The notes beneath the pieces are model-generated. The model did not search any database. It was given only the letters and a program-made list of their open reading frames with translations, and was not told the DNA's origin. Below, one piece after another: positions 24,406 through 36,645 of a stretch of DNA of 64,000 nucleotides (position 1 is its first letter; the number at the start of each line of letters is the position of its first letter). The DNA comes from Pachyseris speciosa (Eukaryota; Cnidaria; Anthozoa; Scleractinia; Pachyseridae), in the NCBI GenBank assembly GCA_016490735.1, contig JAEMWC010000393.1, forward strand, positions 25,001-89,000, in the 5' to 3' direction. A program made the position numbers and the translations under genes.

Positions 24406-26850
24406 CTGAAATGTTTCTACAGTTTTGTGGTACACAGTGCTGTTCCTCACGGGTGGCTTCTCCACAAGGAGACAACTTCACTTACCACTCCGATACGAAC
24501 ATCCATCTGCTGTACCTCCTGTTTAAGTCTTGTTAAGGCTTGTTTTATTTTAACCAATGGCCCTGCAGTGAAACAAACAGTTAATGTAAGACTGGAAAAC
24601 TTACCGGTTCAAAGCTCACAAAATCTATAGCGACTTAGCACCCACTACTTTTATTGAGCTCAGTAATTTTCTGGGAGCCGCGCTAAAATCACACAATGGT
24701 GCCTCTCTTATGCCAAGCTCTCTCTCTTATGCCAAGCTCTTTAATTAGGACAGACATTACAACGGCACTCGTCCTGGCTCAGCTTAAGTTTTTAGCCTAG
24801 CAATGAAATTCTTGAGATTGGGGGGCCTCTATGGGGCGCCAAAGTGAACAAAAATGCCTTTCAAAAAATTTCATTTATGGATTATCAACGTGCTCTGACG
24901 AAATTTGCTTGATAAGATTAGATTTTCAGCATAATATAGTTATCGTTCTAAATTTGCTTGATAGTTGTGAACTCTGTAACGGTTACAAACCAGCTGCAGC
25001 CCTAGTGTGACACTTGATTCGCGACAAAATGTACCTTTTCCTCCGATGGAGAGTCGTGTTGTCAGCGCGTGACTTAATTCAAATGGACCAATCAGAAACC
25101 AGCTACTTGACCTTGCGTTAACGGCCGTTGTCGCGAGGTCGGTCACAAGCATATCAGGAAAGCCGAAGAGGCGAACTTCAAGCCAAATTTTTCGTTCTTC
25201 ACGAGTCTTTTGACCGCCGAAGCACACGTAGATGGAGTTAAATTTATTGGGCTTTATGGAACTGTTGGTTTTATTGCGATTCGGGACTTTTCCTTTCGAG
25301 GAGAGAGCGATTTGTGGAGTGACGTCTGGCCAGCGATTGATGCGATCGATGGAGTGGTCTACCTTCTACTTCTTTTAGAAGGAGAGACAACGATTTCGAA
25401 AAACTTCACTAAACGGCGTCAGAATGGCTTCAAAGTCGGCACAAGAGACAAGTACGCGACTCATTTGAGGTAGGAAAACTTTATTTCTGATTAGATAGTT
25501 ATTTACACATTTTGTTTTTTTTACAAACCGGCGACTTTCCCATACAATTCTCTATAATTATAAACAAGCTGATGCAGAGTCGAGTTTTGAGCTTGGGAAG
25601 CCTGTGCCTTGCCTTGACTTCGTTCACAGTGCTGCCTGAGGATAACTAGAAGTTCAGCTAATCCTCAAGTCACGTAATTCGCGTCGGCTGAGCTCAATTT
25701 CCGTTCTCTTGTCAAATCTACCTTTGCCTTCTTTGAATAGATGCCATAAATAAAGACTCTCCCATAAATAGGCACTTCCACAATAAATTGCTGATGTTCG
25801 TTCAAAATACCGATCTAAAGTCGGATGTGCGCCGTTTATATAACATAACAATTATTGTTTTCAAACCGCTGCACAATTTTCACTGCCGATGCACGGGTAC
25901 TCGGTCGTTCACGATTGAAATGTTAAAGCAAAGCTTTTGCTCACCAGCAGCGTACACAGAACCACGAGGTTCGGTAGATAACAGTTATAAAGGAAGTTAA
26001 TCTTTTTCATCTTCCCTTCTTCCGCGAATCTTGCTGTCCATTACTGGTCTTCATAACCATGAGGCTCCTTCGAGCTCCTCGCAGATTCCGTTCTAGTTCC
26101 ACTTCAGAAATGAAGTTAATTTGGTATTCACCCTACACATAGCCTGACTCTGACTCCGAGGACGAGGAGGACATGATTCTAACACAATTTTGACTACTGC
26201 CACGCTTTTACCCTCCAATATGTGCTTCGATGACCCCTACAAACGCTTGCAAAAACAGAGATTGATTGAGAAGCTTCAATCGTTCCAGGGATGACGTCAC
26301 CACCCTCGTTGGACCCAGACTCCCTTTTACTCGGCCGTGCAACAAATTGAATGAGACTTTGGCTGTCCATAAAAAATCGAGGATTCAACCAAATCCAATA
26401 ATTCTTTCGCCGAAATACTCCGAATGATAAGTAGATTTATTTAGGCGAAAAAAAGTTTTGGGTTTAGGTGCTTTTTAAGCCATTACGAGTCGAAAAAAGC
26501 GCGCATTAATTATGTATGCTTAGTTCTAAATCGAAACAAGCGCGCGTGGTATTATTATTATTATTATTATTATTGTGTCAATAACAAAATGATCGAATAT
26601 GATTGGTTCTTAAAAGCCTTTATTTGTGGCTTAATTGACTGCTTCAGGTCCAAACTGTCCGATTTGAGCTGTCCGATTGAACACTTGTAATCCGACAGGC
26701 CAAATCGAACAGTTACCTTATTTGGGTATGTTGAGCAGTAACTGCCATGTCGTGTCAGTTGTCGATCTACAATACGTTTTACAATTTAGAAAGTTGACCT
26801 CTAGAGTTTCTTGCATTTTGTTATTGACGCAATTAATTGGTAATCGGACT
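24406..26850. other. no recognised gene; (ATT)n at 26551-26573
   Basis: An 87-codon open frame at 25210-25473 and its antisense have no recognisable domain. A short ATT microsatellite follows GCGCGCGTGG near 26550. Nothing else is supported. Confidence 0.35.
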
Positions 26851-26856
26851 TCGTGT

Positions 26857-26930
26857 CGTACAATTCAGGGATAATCATGATCGTGATTTCAAATCAGCCT
26901 CGCGATACGCGCTCGGCCAATTTTTAAATC

Positions 26931-26963
<33 letters not shown>
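26857..26963. repeat. short foldback repeat
   Basis: CGTACAATTCAGGGATAATC at the left pairs with GATTACTCCCTGAATTGTAC at the right, with further pairing inside (TGATTTCAAATC against GATTTTTAAATCA-like). The loop region is CTCGCGATACGCG. It looks like a very small foldback element. Confidence 0.6.
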
Positions 26964-26965
<2 letters not shown>

Positions 26966-26991
26966 AGTCCTATTACCATTACTTATTATTA

Positions 26992-27027
<36 letters not shown>

Positions 27028-27030
27028 TCT

Positions 27031-27109
27031 AAGCCACGAGCAGAAAGAAGCGCGCGTTACTGATGTATATAGCTCGTTCTTTGTAAAAGCCACGTGTCCA
27101 AACAACAAC

Positions 27110-27142
<33 letters not shown>

Positions 27143-27387
27143 TTAGAACTTATATAGCACATTTTCCATGTGTATATGATCAAATGCGCTTTACAAGCAG
27201 ATGCATACATTATCTTTTATTTTGTTAATTATTCATTTCTTTATTTTACGCAGGACCCATGTTGATAGCAGTTTTTATAACTGAAATGGTCATCCTGCAT
27301 AAATATGTTTTTATTATTATTGTTATTATTAAATTGGAATTTGGAAATGTTGGTTTTTGTGGAGAGGGGAAAACCGGAGAACCCGGG

Positions 27388-27429
<42 letters not shown>

Positions 27430-27745
27430 AACCCACATATGACGCCGAGTTCGGGAATCGAACCCGGGCCACATTGGTGGAAGGCGAGTGCTCTCACCAC
27501 TGCGCCATCCCTGCTCCCCCAAACAAGCGCGCGATACTCGTGTATACCTAAACTACAAGCAGAAAGGCGCAACCGACAGAAACAAGCGCGCTACACATGT
27601 GTATGCCTCGTTCAGTCTGTAAGCCACGAGCAGAAAGAAGCGCGCGTTACTGATGCATATAGCTCGTTCCTTTTAAAAGCGACGTGTCCAAACAAGCGCG
27701 CGATACCCGTGTATATACCTAAACCACAAGCTGAAAGGCGCAACC
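27031..27745 (+). repeat. tandem-like repeat built on AAGCGCGCG units, split by a SINE
   Basis: AAGCCACGAGCAGAAAGAAG followed by CGCGCGTTACTGATG, TAGCTCGTTC and CACGTGTCCAAACAA occurs at 27031-27105 and again at 27618-27695. The companion unit AAACAAGCGCGCGATAC with CAGAAAGGCGCAACCGAC occurs at 27521-27580 and 27692-27750. A SINE (27106-27518) is inserted in the first copy. The second, unbroken copy shows what the site looked like before insertion. Confidence 0.75.
27106..27518 (-). mobile_element. tRNA-derived SINE, full length, with 8-bp target duplication
   Basis: On the minus strand the head starts at GGGAGCAGGGATGGCGCAG (A box) with B box GGGTTCGATTCCCG. The body has the CTCCGAGAGGTTTTTC block. 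The 3' end contains GTAAAGCGCATTTG ... TATATAAGTTC and an ATT repeat tail at 27141-27111. CCAAACAA flanks both sides (27098-27105 and 27519-27526). An internal stretch of about 128 bp near 27200-27327 is absent from the 45.6-kb copy. Confidence 0.85.
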
Positions 27746-27749
27746 GACT

Positions 27750-28598
27750 CCGACGAAAGAGCAGAACTTTATAAAATTATCAACGGAGACACTTTCTTTC
27801 CGCTGAAATGTTGGCCGGAGGACATGAGAATGGCTGTCTGGAAAAAGCCAGTTGGCGACAGGGACACTTTCAAGCTTATGCTGTTTTGTTTGGGCAACGG
27901 CTGTTCCTCAAACTTAATCTCGAAGTGGATCCTGTTGTCACAAAATTTTCAAGCTTTTCTGTATTCTTTCTGCCGCTTGTTTACGGCACAAGTGTTGTTG
28001 ATACTCGCATTACTTTTGCTTGTTGAAGAGGTGTATGATTGTTGTGCACGAAATCAGTTTTGTAAACGGCTTATTTTCGTTCTTGAAAAACGGATCTCCA
28101 GTCAAAGCGTGCATTCTGAACTTCGCTCAGCCTTTTCTCAATAGGTGATAGCGATGGTAAATGATTAAGGTTGAACTTACTAAACGACATCGTGAGCAAT
28201 TGCAACTAACTCAGTGGAAGGTGGAAAACTTCGATTATGGTAACGATAATGTAAGGGATTGGCACTTACACTGACAGCCAATCAAGGAGTTTGACTTTAT
28301 AACACTAACCACGCGTGAAAATGCTAATAATTACTTTGGGTGATTGCCATTGTGAAGGAGAAATTGGAGGTGGAGAATAAAAGAGTTGAAAGGCAGACCG
28401 CTTTTGTCGTTCTTCTGTTTGTTTGTTCTCCGAAAGGTGTTTTTAATTTTTTATATTATGGAGCATAATAATACAGTAGAGTGATCGTTAGCTGTTTGGA
28501 AAATAATGGTGTGGAACGGCAGAAACGTTTTTTGGACGTTACAAGATGCGAAAGATAAGGTATTAAGCTTTTCTCAGCTGGAACGTTTGTACCTTGAT
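27750..28598. other. no recognised gene
   Basis: A 106-codon open frame at 27824-28144 overlaps other frames and has no recognisable domain. No repeat or RNA gene is seen. Confidence 0.3.
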
Positions 28599-28860
28599 AA
28601 TATATATATATATATATATATATCACCCATCTGACCTCACTCAAGCTACAGACCCAATGCGGTAAAAAATAGTATGGAAAGGTGATCTGAGCCAGTGGCA
28701 CAGTGGATTTGGACCCCCCGTGGATTTGCACCCTCCAGTCCAGATCTGCTTGTGGATCAGATTTGGACCCCCTAGTCCAGAACTGCTAGCAGATATGAAT
28801 CCCCTTTTACGGATTTGGACCCCCATCCCTCCTAAAAACAAGCGTTCTATTGAGTAAAGT
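28599..28860. repeat. (TA)n microsatellite and GGATTTGGACCCCC repeats
   Basis: A TA run at 28599-28622 is followed at about 28700-28835 by three diverged copies of a GGATTTGGACCCCC word alternating with CCAGAWCTGCT. A small degenerate tandem repeat. Confidence 0.5.
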
Positions 28861-29744
28861 AATAAAAATTCCTTTCCAAACTGAGTTTGGAGATGTTAAA
28901 AAAGAAAAATTAAAATATTGAGGTAGGTTTTTTAAAAATAATCTTTAATACCTTGTGTAAAAAAGAACCTGCAACGCTAGTTTTCATCTATAAATTTTTA
29001 AAACAAAACATTTCTTAACATCTGAGAGCAATACTTAAGGACAGGTCTGTTTCCCCGTTCAACTGTAGGCTACTTAGTTATGGTTTAGAGCCACTAGAAA
29101 TTGGTGGAGAAGCCTGGTGATTGCTCCTTGGAATCAGTATCACATCAGATATATAGTGATTCAGATCATCACTTCATAATGAATGCAATTTCAATTATCC
29201 ACAGCCTCCCATGAGACAGTCAGAAATCAGAAATTGTGTATCCTCTGGATATATGTATGCCTCACAAAAATTATGAAAGAAAGATACATGGAAATCAATA
29301 AAAATATTTAGATGCCATGAATTAAGACCAAGATATTTCTTTTGATCAATTACTTCTTGACCTTACTATCACACAAAAAAACTGCTTGCTAACATTAAGC
29401 TCATCACTCAATGCACCTACAGTGTTTTCAAAAAGAAATCCAGCTGCTCTTCTGGCCAGTTAAGTGCAAGACCAAACAACTTGATAATAAAATATTGGGC
29501 ATTTGGTTGATACCACTATCAAGGTGATTCATCAAAGCAAAAGTGCTGGAAATCTGTGTTAGCCATCTTAACTTGATCTTAACATACTTCATCAAACATC
29601 AGAGATTCCATTAAACATTAATGCCAAATGTCATCCAAACATCCCACAAGATTGGTGTGACCAGCTACTAACAAAATTAATTGAAAGACTGTATGCAGGA
29701 GAAGGAAATCCAAAGAATGTGTACATTGATGAGAAAGAGCTTAC
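28861..29744. other. no firm gene; scraps of open frame
   Basis: A + strand stretch at about 29637-29755 reads P-N-I-P-Q-D-W-C-D-Q-L-L-T-K-L and continues open for some 20 codons. A minus stretch at about 29495-29430 reads K-L-F-G-L-A-L-N-W-P-E-E-Q-L. Both look more like protein than chance but are too short to assign, and they may be remnants of transposon or host exons. Confidence 0.25.
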
Positions 29745-30165
29745 TTTAAGTTTAATTTTAAGTTTTAAGTTTAATAATACTTTGTCATGCAAATACAACT
29801 AAGTTGATACAAAACAAAAAAGTTCATGACTGGAGAATAATTGGGAGAAACTGAATTCCCATACAAAGAATATTATCTAATATTACACATTCTAAAAACT
29901 AAGAGGTGAAATTTAAACGTGGCCCAAAGCTAACCTAATCAAATTAAATCAAATACTTGTCTCTTACAAGTCACCCCTGATTTGAGATTGAAACTAAAAA
30001 TTATGAAGTAATGCAAAGCAAACCTAATTCAATTACATACTTGTCACTCACAAGCTACATCTGATTTAAAATTGACACTAATAATGTAATAGATAGGACT
30101 TAAAACTGCTTAAAGAAGGTGCATGCATGATGTTCGATGGAACACCATTCCAGTCTGTTATGTAG
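29745..30165 (-). mobile_element. LINE 3' end with CTTAAA tail
   Basis: The minus strand reads D-W-N-G-V-P-S-N-I-M-H-A-P-S-L-S-S-F-K-S near 30150-30095, the usual last residues of a LINE ORF2, then a stop and an AT-rich 3' UTR. The end is a CTTAAA/ACTTAAAA-type tail at 29780-29750. The 5' side is cut at about 30168, where the 1.4-kb TIR element begins. Confidence 0.7.
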
Positions 30166-30170
30166 CGATT

Positions 30171-31610
30171 AACGGTGCCTCCTATTGCTAGTGCGCATTC
30201 GTTCTGCGCACCACGCAACCATCTTGACTCGCGCGATTACTCGCGCGATTTCCTCAGAAGATTGTTTGTTTTGATGGTTACGGTATTTTTTTTTGCAAGC
30301 TCTTGATTTAGCGGTTTTACAGGATTGGCAACAGGATGTCTACACCAAAAACCCGTAAAAGAAAGCGTTATTGTGGCGTGTTTTATGAAATTACTCAGAA
30401 TCACGGAAAAGCAAGTGAAGGGAAGTGGCAAATAATATAAGAACTTAAGACTTAAGGTTAATCAAAACGCTGTTAATAATATAAAGTGATTCAAAGGAAT
30501 CGCTTAAAAAAGTTACGTGCTACACATAACGCTTTAATACACAACAAATCTGGTTCGGTTTTATTCTTTTATTTTAAGAAAGATGTTTTCATCGAACGTA
30601 AGATAACATAACACGATGTCTTACCTTCGTAACTGATGAAAAGCTTGAACTTAATTTGCCTGAATAACGGACTGCGAAAATCAGAAGCAAGGAATCACGA
30701 ATACTGGCTCTCAAACTGCGGAGTTTTTATGCATTTCAAAAAAGATAATACAACCACAAGAAACAACTGCGAAAGTAATTGACAAAACTACAAAACGTGA
30801 TCTTACGTACGTGTTTGTCTTTCACTTCACCAGAGCCTAAAAGGGCAAGTTATACTGGAAAAAACTTTCAAATTTACGTAAAATGCACATCTTAAAACGT
30901 CTTCGAATTTGTTCTGAGCATTCAAAGCCATCTTCATTGAAAAAATGTCCTCTAATTCACGAAGAATCAAGAAAACTTTTTGTTCCAGCATGTGTCGCCA
31001 TACCAGATATCCCAGCATGCCCAAGGAAAAGACATGCAAATATTTAACTTACTAGGGAGGGGGTAGAGCAAGAATTGTCTTGAGCCCCCAAAACAGTGCT
31101 TTAAAAGTAGAAAATAACCAACATAGCTCTAAAAAACGCACGGTGACCCCCACTTTTTACCTCACAAAATGAAAGTGGTAAGCCTACTCAGCACACGGTG
31201 ATTTTTTCATGGTTCGTAAAATATATTTAGCCTGTGTTTTAGCTCAACTAAAAGGGAGCAGTCAGGGCCAAAAATGCCTCCAATGCAATGATTTTGTAAT
31301 AAATACTACATAAAAAGTAGTTTTTATATCACCAGTTGTTATGTATTTCAAAGCTCGTGGTTTGTTGTTGCCTTGGTATATGTAAACGGGAATTCTAAGG
31401 AAATGTTCAGAGAAATATTTCTTCTTTTCTTTTTTTTCGAAAAAAATACTAAGTCTCAATTTTTTGCAGCTTTGGACTCAATTATCTCTGAAAAATGCAC
31501 GGTTACCCCCAATTTTCTTTTCAATTTCCGTTAGCCTTTACCAACATCTACATTTTAGCATAGTGATAATCCGCGAAAAAATATCTTCATATTAGGAGGC
31601 ACCGTCCTTA
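30171..31610 (-). mobile_element. 1.4-kb TIR element, copy 1 (ACGGTGCCTCCTA ends)
   Basis: The left end is ACGGTGCCTCCTATT and the right end is the reverse complement of ACGGTGCCTCCTAATA. About 730 bp next to the right end (30880-31608) matches 49920-50640 in the opposite orientation. Two open frames on the minus strand are kept in both copies: one with K-Y-F-S-E-H-F-L-x-I-x-V-Y-I and G-N-N-K-P, one with M-L-G-Y and E-Q-K-V-F-x-I-L-R-E-L-E. No transposase motif is recognised. The target duplication is not clear. Confidence 0.6.
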
Positions 31611-31867
31611 AAAAAAGAAAACCTGAAGGCCATATATATATTTAGCCACGCCAAGCCTAGAATCGGAGCTGCACACTCTCACCGAGCAACTTCGCAAGGG
31701 TTTATTTGGGCCAGTTTAATTTGTGTCCAGCAGGGAAAACGAAGATTTTTCGATAGTAAACGTTTGCAAAAAAAAAAAAAAAGAAAGACATTCTTGAGTC
31801 CTAACTACTATCAGATGAAAGCGTAAAGGCATTCAAAGCGGATCAATAAAATAAATAAAAACAAAAC

Positions 31868-32255
31868 ACTACAAGCGAACAAAGTACGATGCCGGCGAGT
31901 GTTTTGCTCGAAGAAGGAGAAGGTGGAGAAATTAATCAAGACTAGCTAGTAATTAAAATAGCTTGTACTGATAAAGCTAGGAAAATCGGTATTTATTTTG
32001 ACATAAATACCCCTAGAAAAGAAAATAAAGGGTACAAACAACAGAACAACAAACATATTACAAGAAAACAAAGCACAATACGAATAATATTTCATCGAAG
32101 ATTCTTGGAGAAGGTGGAGAAATTAGACAAGTCACAAAACTATCTTTTATTACGCTAGAAAAATTGCTTAGCAAATTTGACATAAATGTCCGTAGAAAAG
32201 ACAAAAAAGAGGTCCGCACCTGATCGTTTAGAGCAGTCAACAGGAATCACTGAGA
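31868..32255. repeat. two-copy tandem duplication, about 195 bp, diverged
   Basis: Copies at about 31868 and 32063 both start ACAAGMRAACAAAG and share GAGAAGGTGGAGAAATTA, TTGACATAAAT and CCTAGAAAAG-like words in order. No coding content. Confidence 0.55.
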
Positions 32256-33080
32256 CAGCAATCACTCGGAATGCAACAGAGCTGAATAATAGAGCTATTT
32301 CCCACAAAATCTTTCCTTGGCTTACACTAAACACTTAAGTGCTTTGATAGTTTTACTGGTTACTTCCCATGTCTTCCGAAGAACCTTCTTCAATTAATCA
32401 TTCTCAGTGGCAAAACATCATCCAGATAACGAAGAAAGCGCTTGCCAAACCAAACGAGCATTTCTCTCGCAGACCCGTCCACTATAAAGTTTATCAAAAC
32501 CAGCCAGCCAGTCAACCCATTTCGCCGACATGTGTAAAGACGGCGAAACTTAGTTGTTGTTTACAGGCTGCTTTCGACGAAGATCTCTTAAAGACTTTTC
32601 TCAAATGACGAGTGAAGCGCGCCGAGTTTTGACTGTTTTGGCAGCATTTTGACAACTTAATGTCAGATTTTGAGAACATGCATTTGATCGGATTTTTTAG
32701 TTTTACTCGAGCTTGAGCGGTTTCCGCCTTTAATCCTTAATTTTACGAGGACTCATTGCGATTACGTGTTATTAAGATAAGAGCAAAAGTTTCTTAACGC
32801 CATTGAGGAACCAAGGTCGAAAAACAGTCAGCCAAGCCAAGTAAAAACACTCGTTCGCTTGCAAAGAAAACAACGTAACAAAACAAACAAACAATTCAAC
32901 TACTTCTTTACGTCCAAAACGAGTACAGATGATTGTTATTTATATCCATTCGAGAGAAAAATACAAGTTTCATTCCTGAACAAAAGTAACAAGGATTAAA
33001 CCAAATGTTAAGCTTCTAGTTATTTAATTTACCTCACTGTCCTGTGTTGTAGAGGTTTCTACCACTTGAAAATACGTAAG
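32256..33080. other. no recognised gene
   Basis: A 79-codon open frame at 32369-32608 (ATG start) has no recognisable domain. Nothing else is supported. Confidence 0.3.
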
Positions 33081-33081
33081 C

Positions 33082-33103
33082 GTATTATTATTATTACGTA
33101 TAC

Positions 33104-33134
<31 letters not shown>
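33082..33134. repeat. (ATT)n microsatellite with TACGTATACGTA core
   Basis: ATT units interrupted by a short palindrome. The ORFs crossing it are repeat translations. Confidence 0.8.
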
Positions 33135-33779
33135 GCAAGATGCCGCGGTGAAGTGAAAGCCCTTGAAGCGTTGAATTATACTGTTTTCAACCGCACAATC
33201 TTTGAAGCTTTTCCTGAGAAAAATCTTTCGTCCTTCCATTCATCACTTGAAAATTCACCTTCAGGAGTATCTTTTGACAAGTTCTTGATTTTTATGCTTT
33301 TTACGCGAAAGACAAACTTCGATCGAAGAAGATGAAGTTGTTTTGCTCAAAATAAAGAAACCAACTGAATATGAAATTACGAGCCGCAGAAAGTGCGCGA
33401 AAAATTTTAAAGGCCTCGATTTGGTTTGGGTGTCCCACACCTGGCTTGAGCCTGCGATCCAATAGAAAGCAAGTACCAGGTCAGCGGTCAACTTCAAAAA
33501 ACAGCTGACCTCGATGAGGTCTTAACTTGAGCCCGCGATATGGTCACGTTACACTGGTCAGCAGATACCTTGTTTTGAGAGGTGTCGATTGGCTATAAGA
33601 TGGATGTCCAGTATCAAAGACGTACGCTGTAAAGTAGCTGGTCAGCTGGGCCAGGTGGAGTATGGCCGCCATGTTGGATTATTATGATTATTATTAGGGT
33701 ATTATTGATTATTGGGCGACTCCGTCGTCGTCTTCGTCGTCGTGCGTACGCGACTACGAGCAATACCGCTAGCCATTTT

Positions 33780-33811
<32 letters not shown>

Positions 33812-33865
33812 AGGTATGGTGCTCCGCTTGGCGGCCTTTCGGGCCGTCGGAGCTCCGCTATATTA
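33135..33865. other. no recognised gene
   Basis: CG-rich GTCGTC runs near 33720-33745 and a GGCGGCCTTTCGGGCCG inverted word near 33830. No gene or transposon ends are identified. Confidence 0.3.
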
Positions 33866-34230
33866 GGGAGCTTTAGCAACGACGACGGCAACGGCAACGA
33901 GAAAGCCACAAAACAATAGCCTTAATGAGCAAAAACAATGGCTCTGCACGTGCGTTTTACATTTTGGTACATTTCTTTCCCGTCCTCTGCAAAACAACAA
34001 CGTGAAATGACCAAATTTTAGGTTTTCTCGAGAACGGGAACGTGTGATTGTAAAGTTTTCTTTCTTTTTCCTTATTTTAACGGCGTTCATAACAATTTAG
34101 TCCCTGAATAGTTCGCCAGTATTTTCCAAGTTAAACAAATTGGAATAATAGCGAAAGCGTTACAAAAACGAGAAGTTCTATTTTGAAGTGACGTTCTCGT
34201 TGCGTCGCCGTCATCGTTGCTAAAGCTCCC
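33866..34230. mobile_element. MITE family A, copy 2 (365 bp), TATTA-flanked
   Basis: The left end is GGGAGCTTTAGCAACGACGA and the right end is TCATCGTTGCTAAAGCTCCC. TATTA lies on both sides (33861-33865 and 34231-34235), a probable 5-bp target duplication. Interior words such as ACATTTTGGTACATTTCTTT and TAGTTCGCCAG are shared with the 48.3-kb copy. Confidence 0.85.
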
Positions 34231-34235
34231 TATTA

Positions 34236-34860
34236 TTAAACGTGGGAGAGGAAGCAAAACGAATCGACAACAACGATGACACAATGACGATTAAAAACAT
34301 AGCTGAAAAGGAGGGGTGCTGTTATCCGATTTCGGCAAAGTCTATCGATCCGAAATTAGTCGGAGATCAGTCCCTGAACATGACCGAATGGATTGTGAGG
34401 AAGGGGGATGCAAACGGCGTCGATTAAAGAGTACACTCGGATTTTCGTAACGAAAAGGTGGCCTAAAAGATTCGCAATGGTGAAATCATAGCCCCTGAGG
34501 TTTTCGGAAAGGTCGTAATGGCTGTTTTCTCAAAGGAGGATTTGGTTTCCTAACATTTTTGGGCAATTAAAACTTCAGCTAGGGAATACGAACAGATGAA
34601 ATTATCCTAGCTAACGAAACATCACTTTAAACAGACATCAACACAAACACAATAAGGTACTTAAAAATGCCGTTCTACAGCTTTTGGTTGATCTTGGCTC
34701 GTTGAGTGCCCTTGATGACAAACAACGTAACAGTTTTGAATTCAAGACGATCAAATTTTGAACTGGTTATGTAACCAATAAGTTTGTATAATTTGACTGT
34801 CAAGAGTTGCTTACCTTGACAAGAAGGCTCATATCTCTAAATTTCGATCTCTCTCTTTGT
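34236..34860. other. no recognised gene
   Basis: One 61-codon open frame at 34242-34427 has no recognisable domain. No repeat structure is seen. Confidence 0.3.
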
Positions 34861-34874
34861 ATATCAAGACCAGA

Positions 34875-35045
34875 TTTGTTACATTTTGCGTAGTTACATT
34901 TCACGTTAATGAAGTTGTTACATTTTGCGGTAAAAAGTTATTACAATTCGTGTTGAAGAATTGTTACATTTTGCGTCAAAAGTTGTTACGTTTCGCGTTA
35001 ATGTTACATTTTGCGTCATTTGATACATTTTGCGGCGTAACAGGA
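34875..35045. repeat. degenerate minisatellite of GTTACATTTTGCG units
   Basis: At least seven irregular copies of TTACATTTTGCG or TTACRTTTCRCGTT occur with variable spacers (CAAAAGTTG and similar). The spacing is not constant, so it is an old or patchy tandem repeat. Confidence 0.7.
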
Positions 35046-35429
35046 AGCCCTTCATTTTGTAATGCCGCTTAGAGATAAAAAAAAGTGTCTGGTCAGCATC
35101 AAGTATCTCTGAATAGATGATAACAAAGAACTCTGCGATACCGGATTCGGTCCTATAAGCGATAGCCGATCGATACTCTAACGTGTTAGAGACCATTCAA
35201 AGAACGAGAAATCCTAACATCCAACAAAAATAACACACAGCTGTATTTTCCATGATCAGCCACGACTTCCACTGTTCCATGAACATTAACTTTCAGCTTA
35301 TCACTCACTGCTTGATTCAAAGATAAATTCTGAACAAAGCCAGCGAAACGTATGGCAGAATATACTGACGTTCCCGCGGGAAAGCTAATTCATCGTAAAA
35401 CCGCGGCCCAGTTGTTCATTGTTTGGCTA

Positions 35430-35505
35430 TAACACCGGGAATCGAACCAGGGACACATTGGTGGGATGCGAGCGCTCTCACCACAGCGCCAACCCTGCTT
35501 TGAAT
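35430..35505 (-). mobile_element. tRNA-derived SINE head fragment
   Basis: The minus strand reads AGCAGGGTTGGCGCTGTGG (A box) and CTGGTTCGATTCCCGG (B box), matching the head of the SINEs at 27.1 and 45.6 kb. The body and tail are missing. Confidence 0.7.
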
Positions 35506-36645
35506 ATGATCCCTTATTGGATGTACAGGTGTACCTGATTTCGACACCTTACTGCTCCCTAAAATCATTGGTTTAGCCCTTTTCATCTAGCCTTCGTTTA
35601 CATATTTTCCAAATTTTCTTTTGCTAGTTGCTACATTAATTTCCTCCAACCAAAGAGCTGAAAACTCAAATTTTGAAAAATGGGATCCCCGAAGGTTTAC
35701 AGCATGGATCGTAAAAAGACTGGATGGGACACTTTTTGTCACGTGGGCTGTTTTCGTGATGCTGATTGGCTGAAACGGTATTTCAAGATAGCCGCATCCG
35801 AGTGGAAATTCTTGACGTAAGGAGTCTCGCAAGCAAATGGCGAAATCGAGGGTTTGTGTTCTTTTTTCTGTCTTTCTGTCTATCTTGAAGTGGTTTTATC
35901 TGTTTCTAACAATTTTTATACCTTTCTTTGTGATTTTTTGGCGACCTGAATGCGGCTAATCCACACGTGAAACCTCGAGGTAAGTACATGTTGTTGTTGT
36001 TTTGTATCATTTTGTTCAGTTTTTGAGGACACCGCGTCCCAAAAAAGAGTCTTTTTGAGGTCAAATTTTACAGTTTCAATACTTGTTTTGGGACGCATAT
36101 TTTATTTCTATTTCTTTTGTTAATCATAACTAAAATCCACTTTTACTTTATCGTAAAAAGATCAAATTGTGACCTGAAGGTGATTACGTGATTGAAAGTT
36201 TCGGATTCTAAGCCTTAAATGTAATGGAAACATAAGGAAAATCCAGCACACTAACTGAAGTTTGCCGTGCGTTTTTCATTCATTTTGATAGGCTGGTCAT
36301 TAGATGGGTAGGCTTGGAAGGATAAGGAAGTACTCTCACCGGAAATACCGTTCAAATGCAAACTCGTGTGTGTCTTCTCCAGATGGAGTTAAGCTTATAC
36401 CGCTGAGGCACTTTCCTGTGGTATGCCCATTGAATTTCAATTTGCTCTCCACATGATGCTGAGGTTCAATAAAAAAACACTTGTTTCATTGCATTAATAG
36501 TATTTGCTGTTGTTTACGTGTATATGTTGTGGTTCAATTTTATCCTATGTGCCTGGGATTGACAGGAGGCGAACCTGGAGCCGCTCACTTTGGCAATCTC
36601 GCTTGACATCGACGTGATTTCGCGAAGATGCTTTAAAATAAACAA

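Noticed and set aside
27241..27774. Overlapping ORFs in several frames with G-F-D-S-R-T or Q-C-G-P-G-S-I
   Set aside because: They are frames through the SINE. The same peptides appear at 42.3 and 45.7 kb for the same reason.
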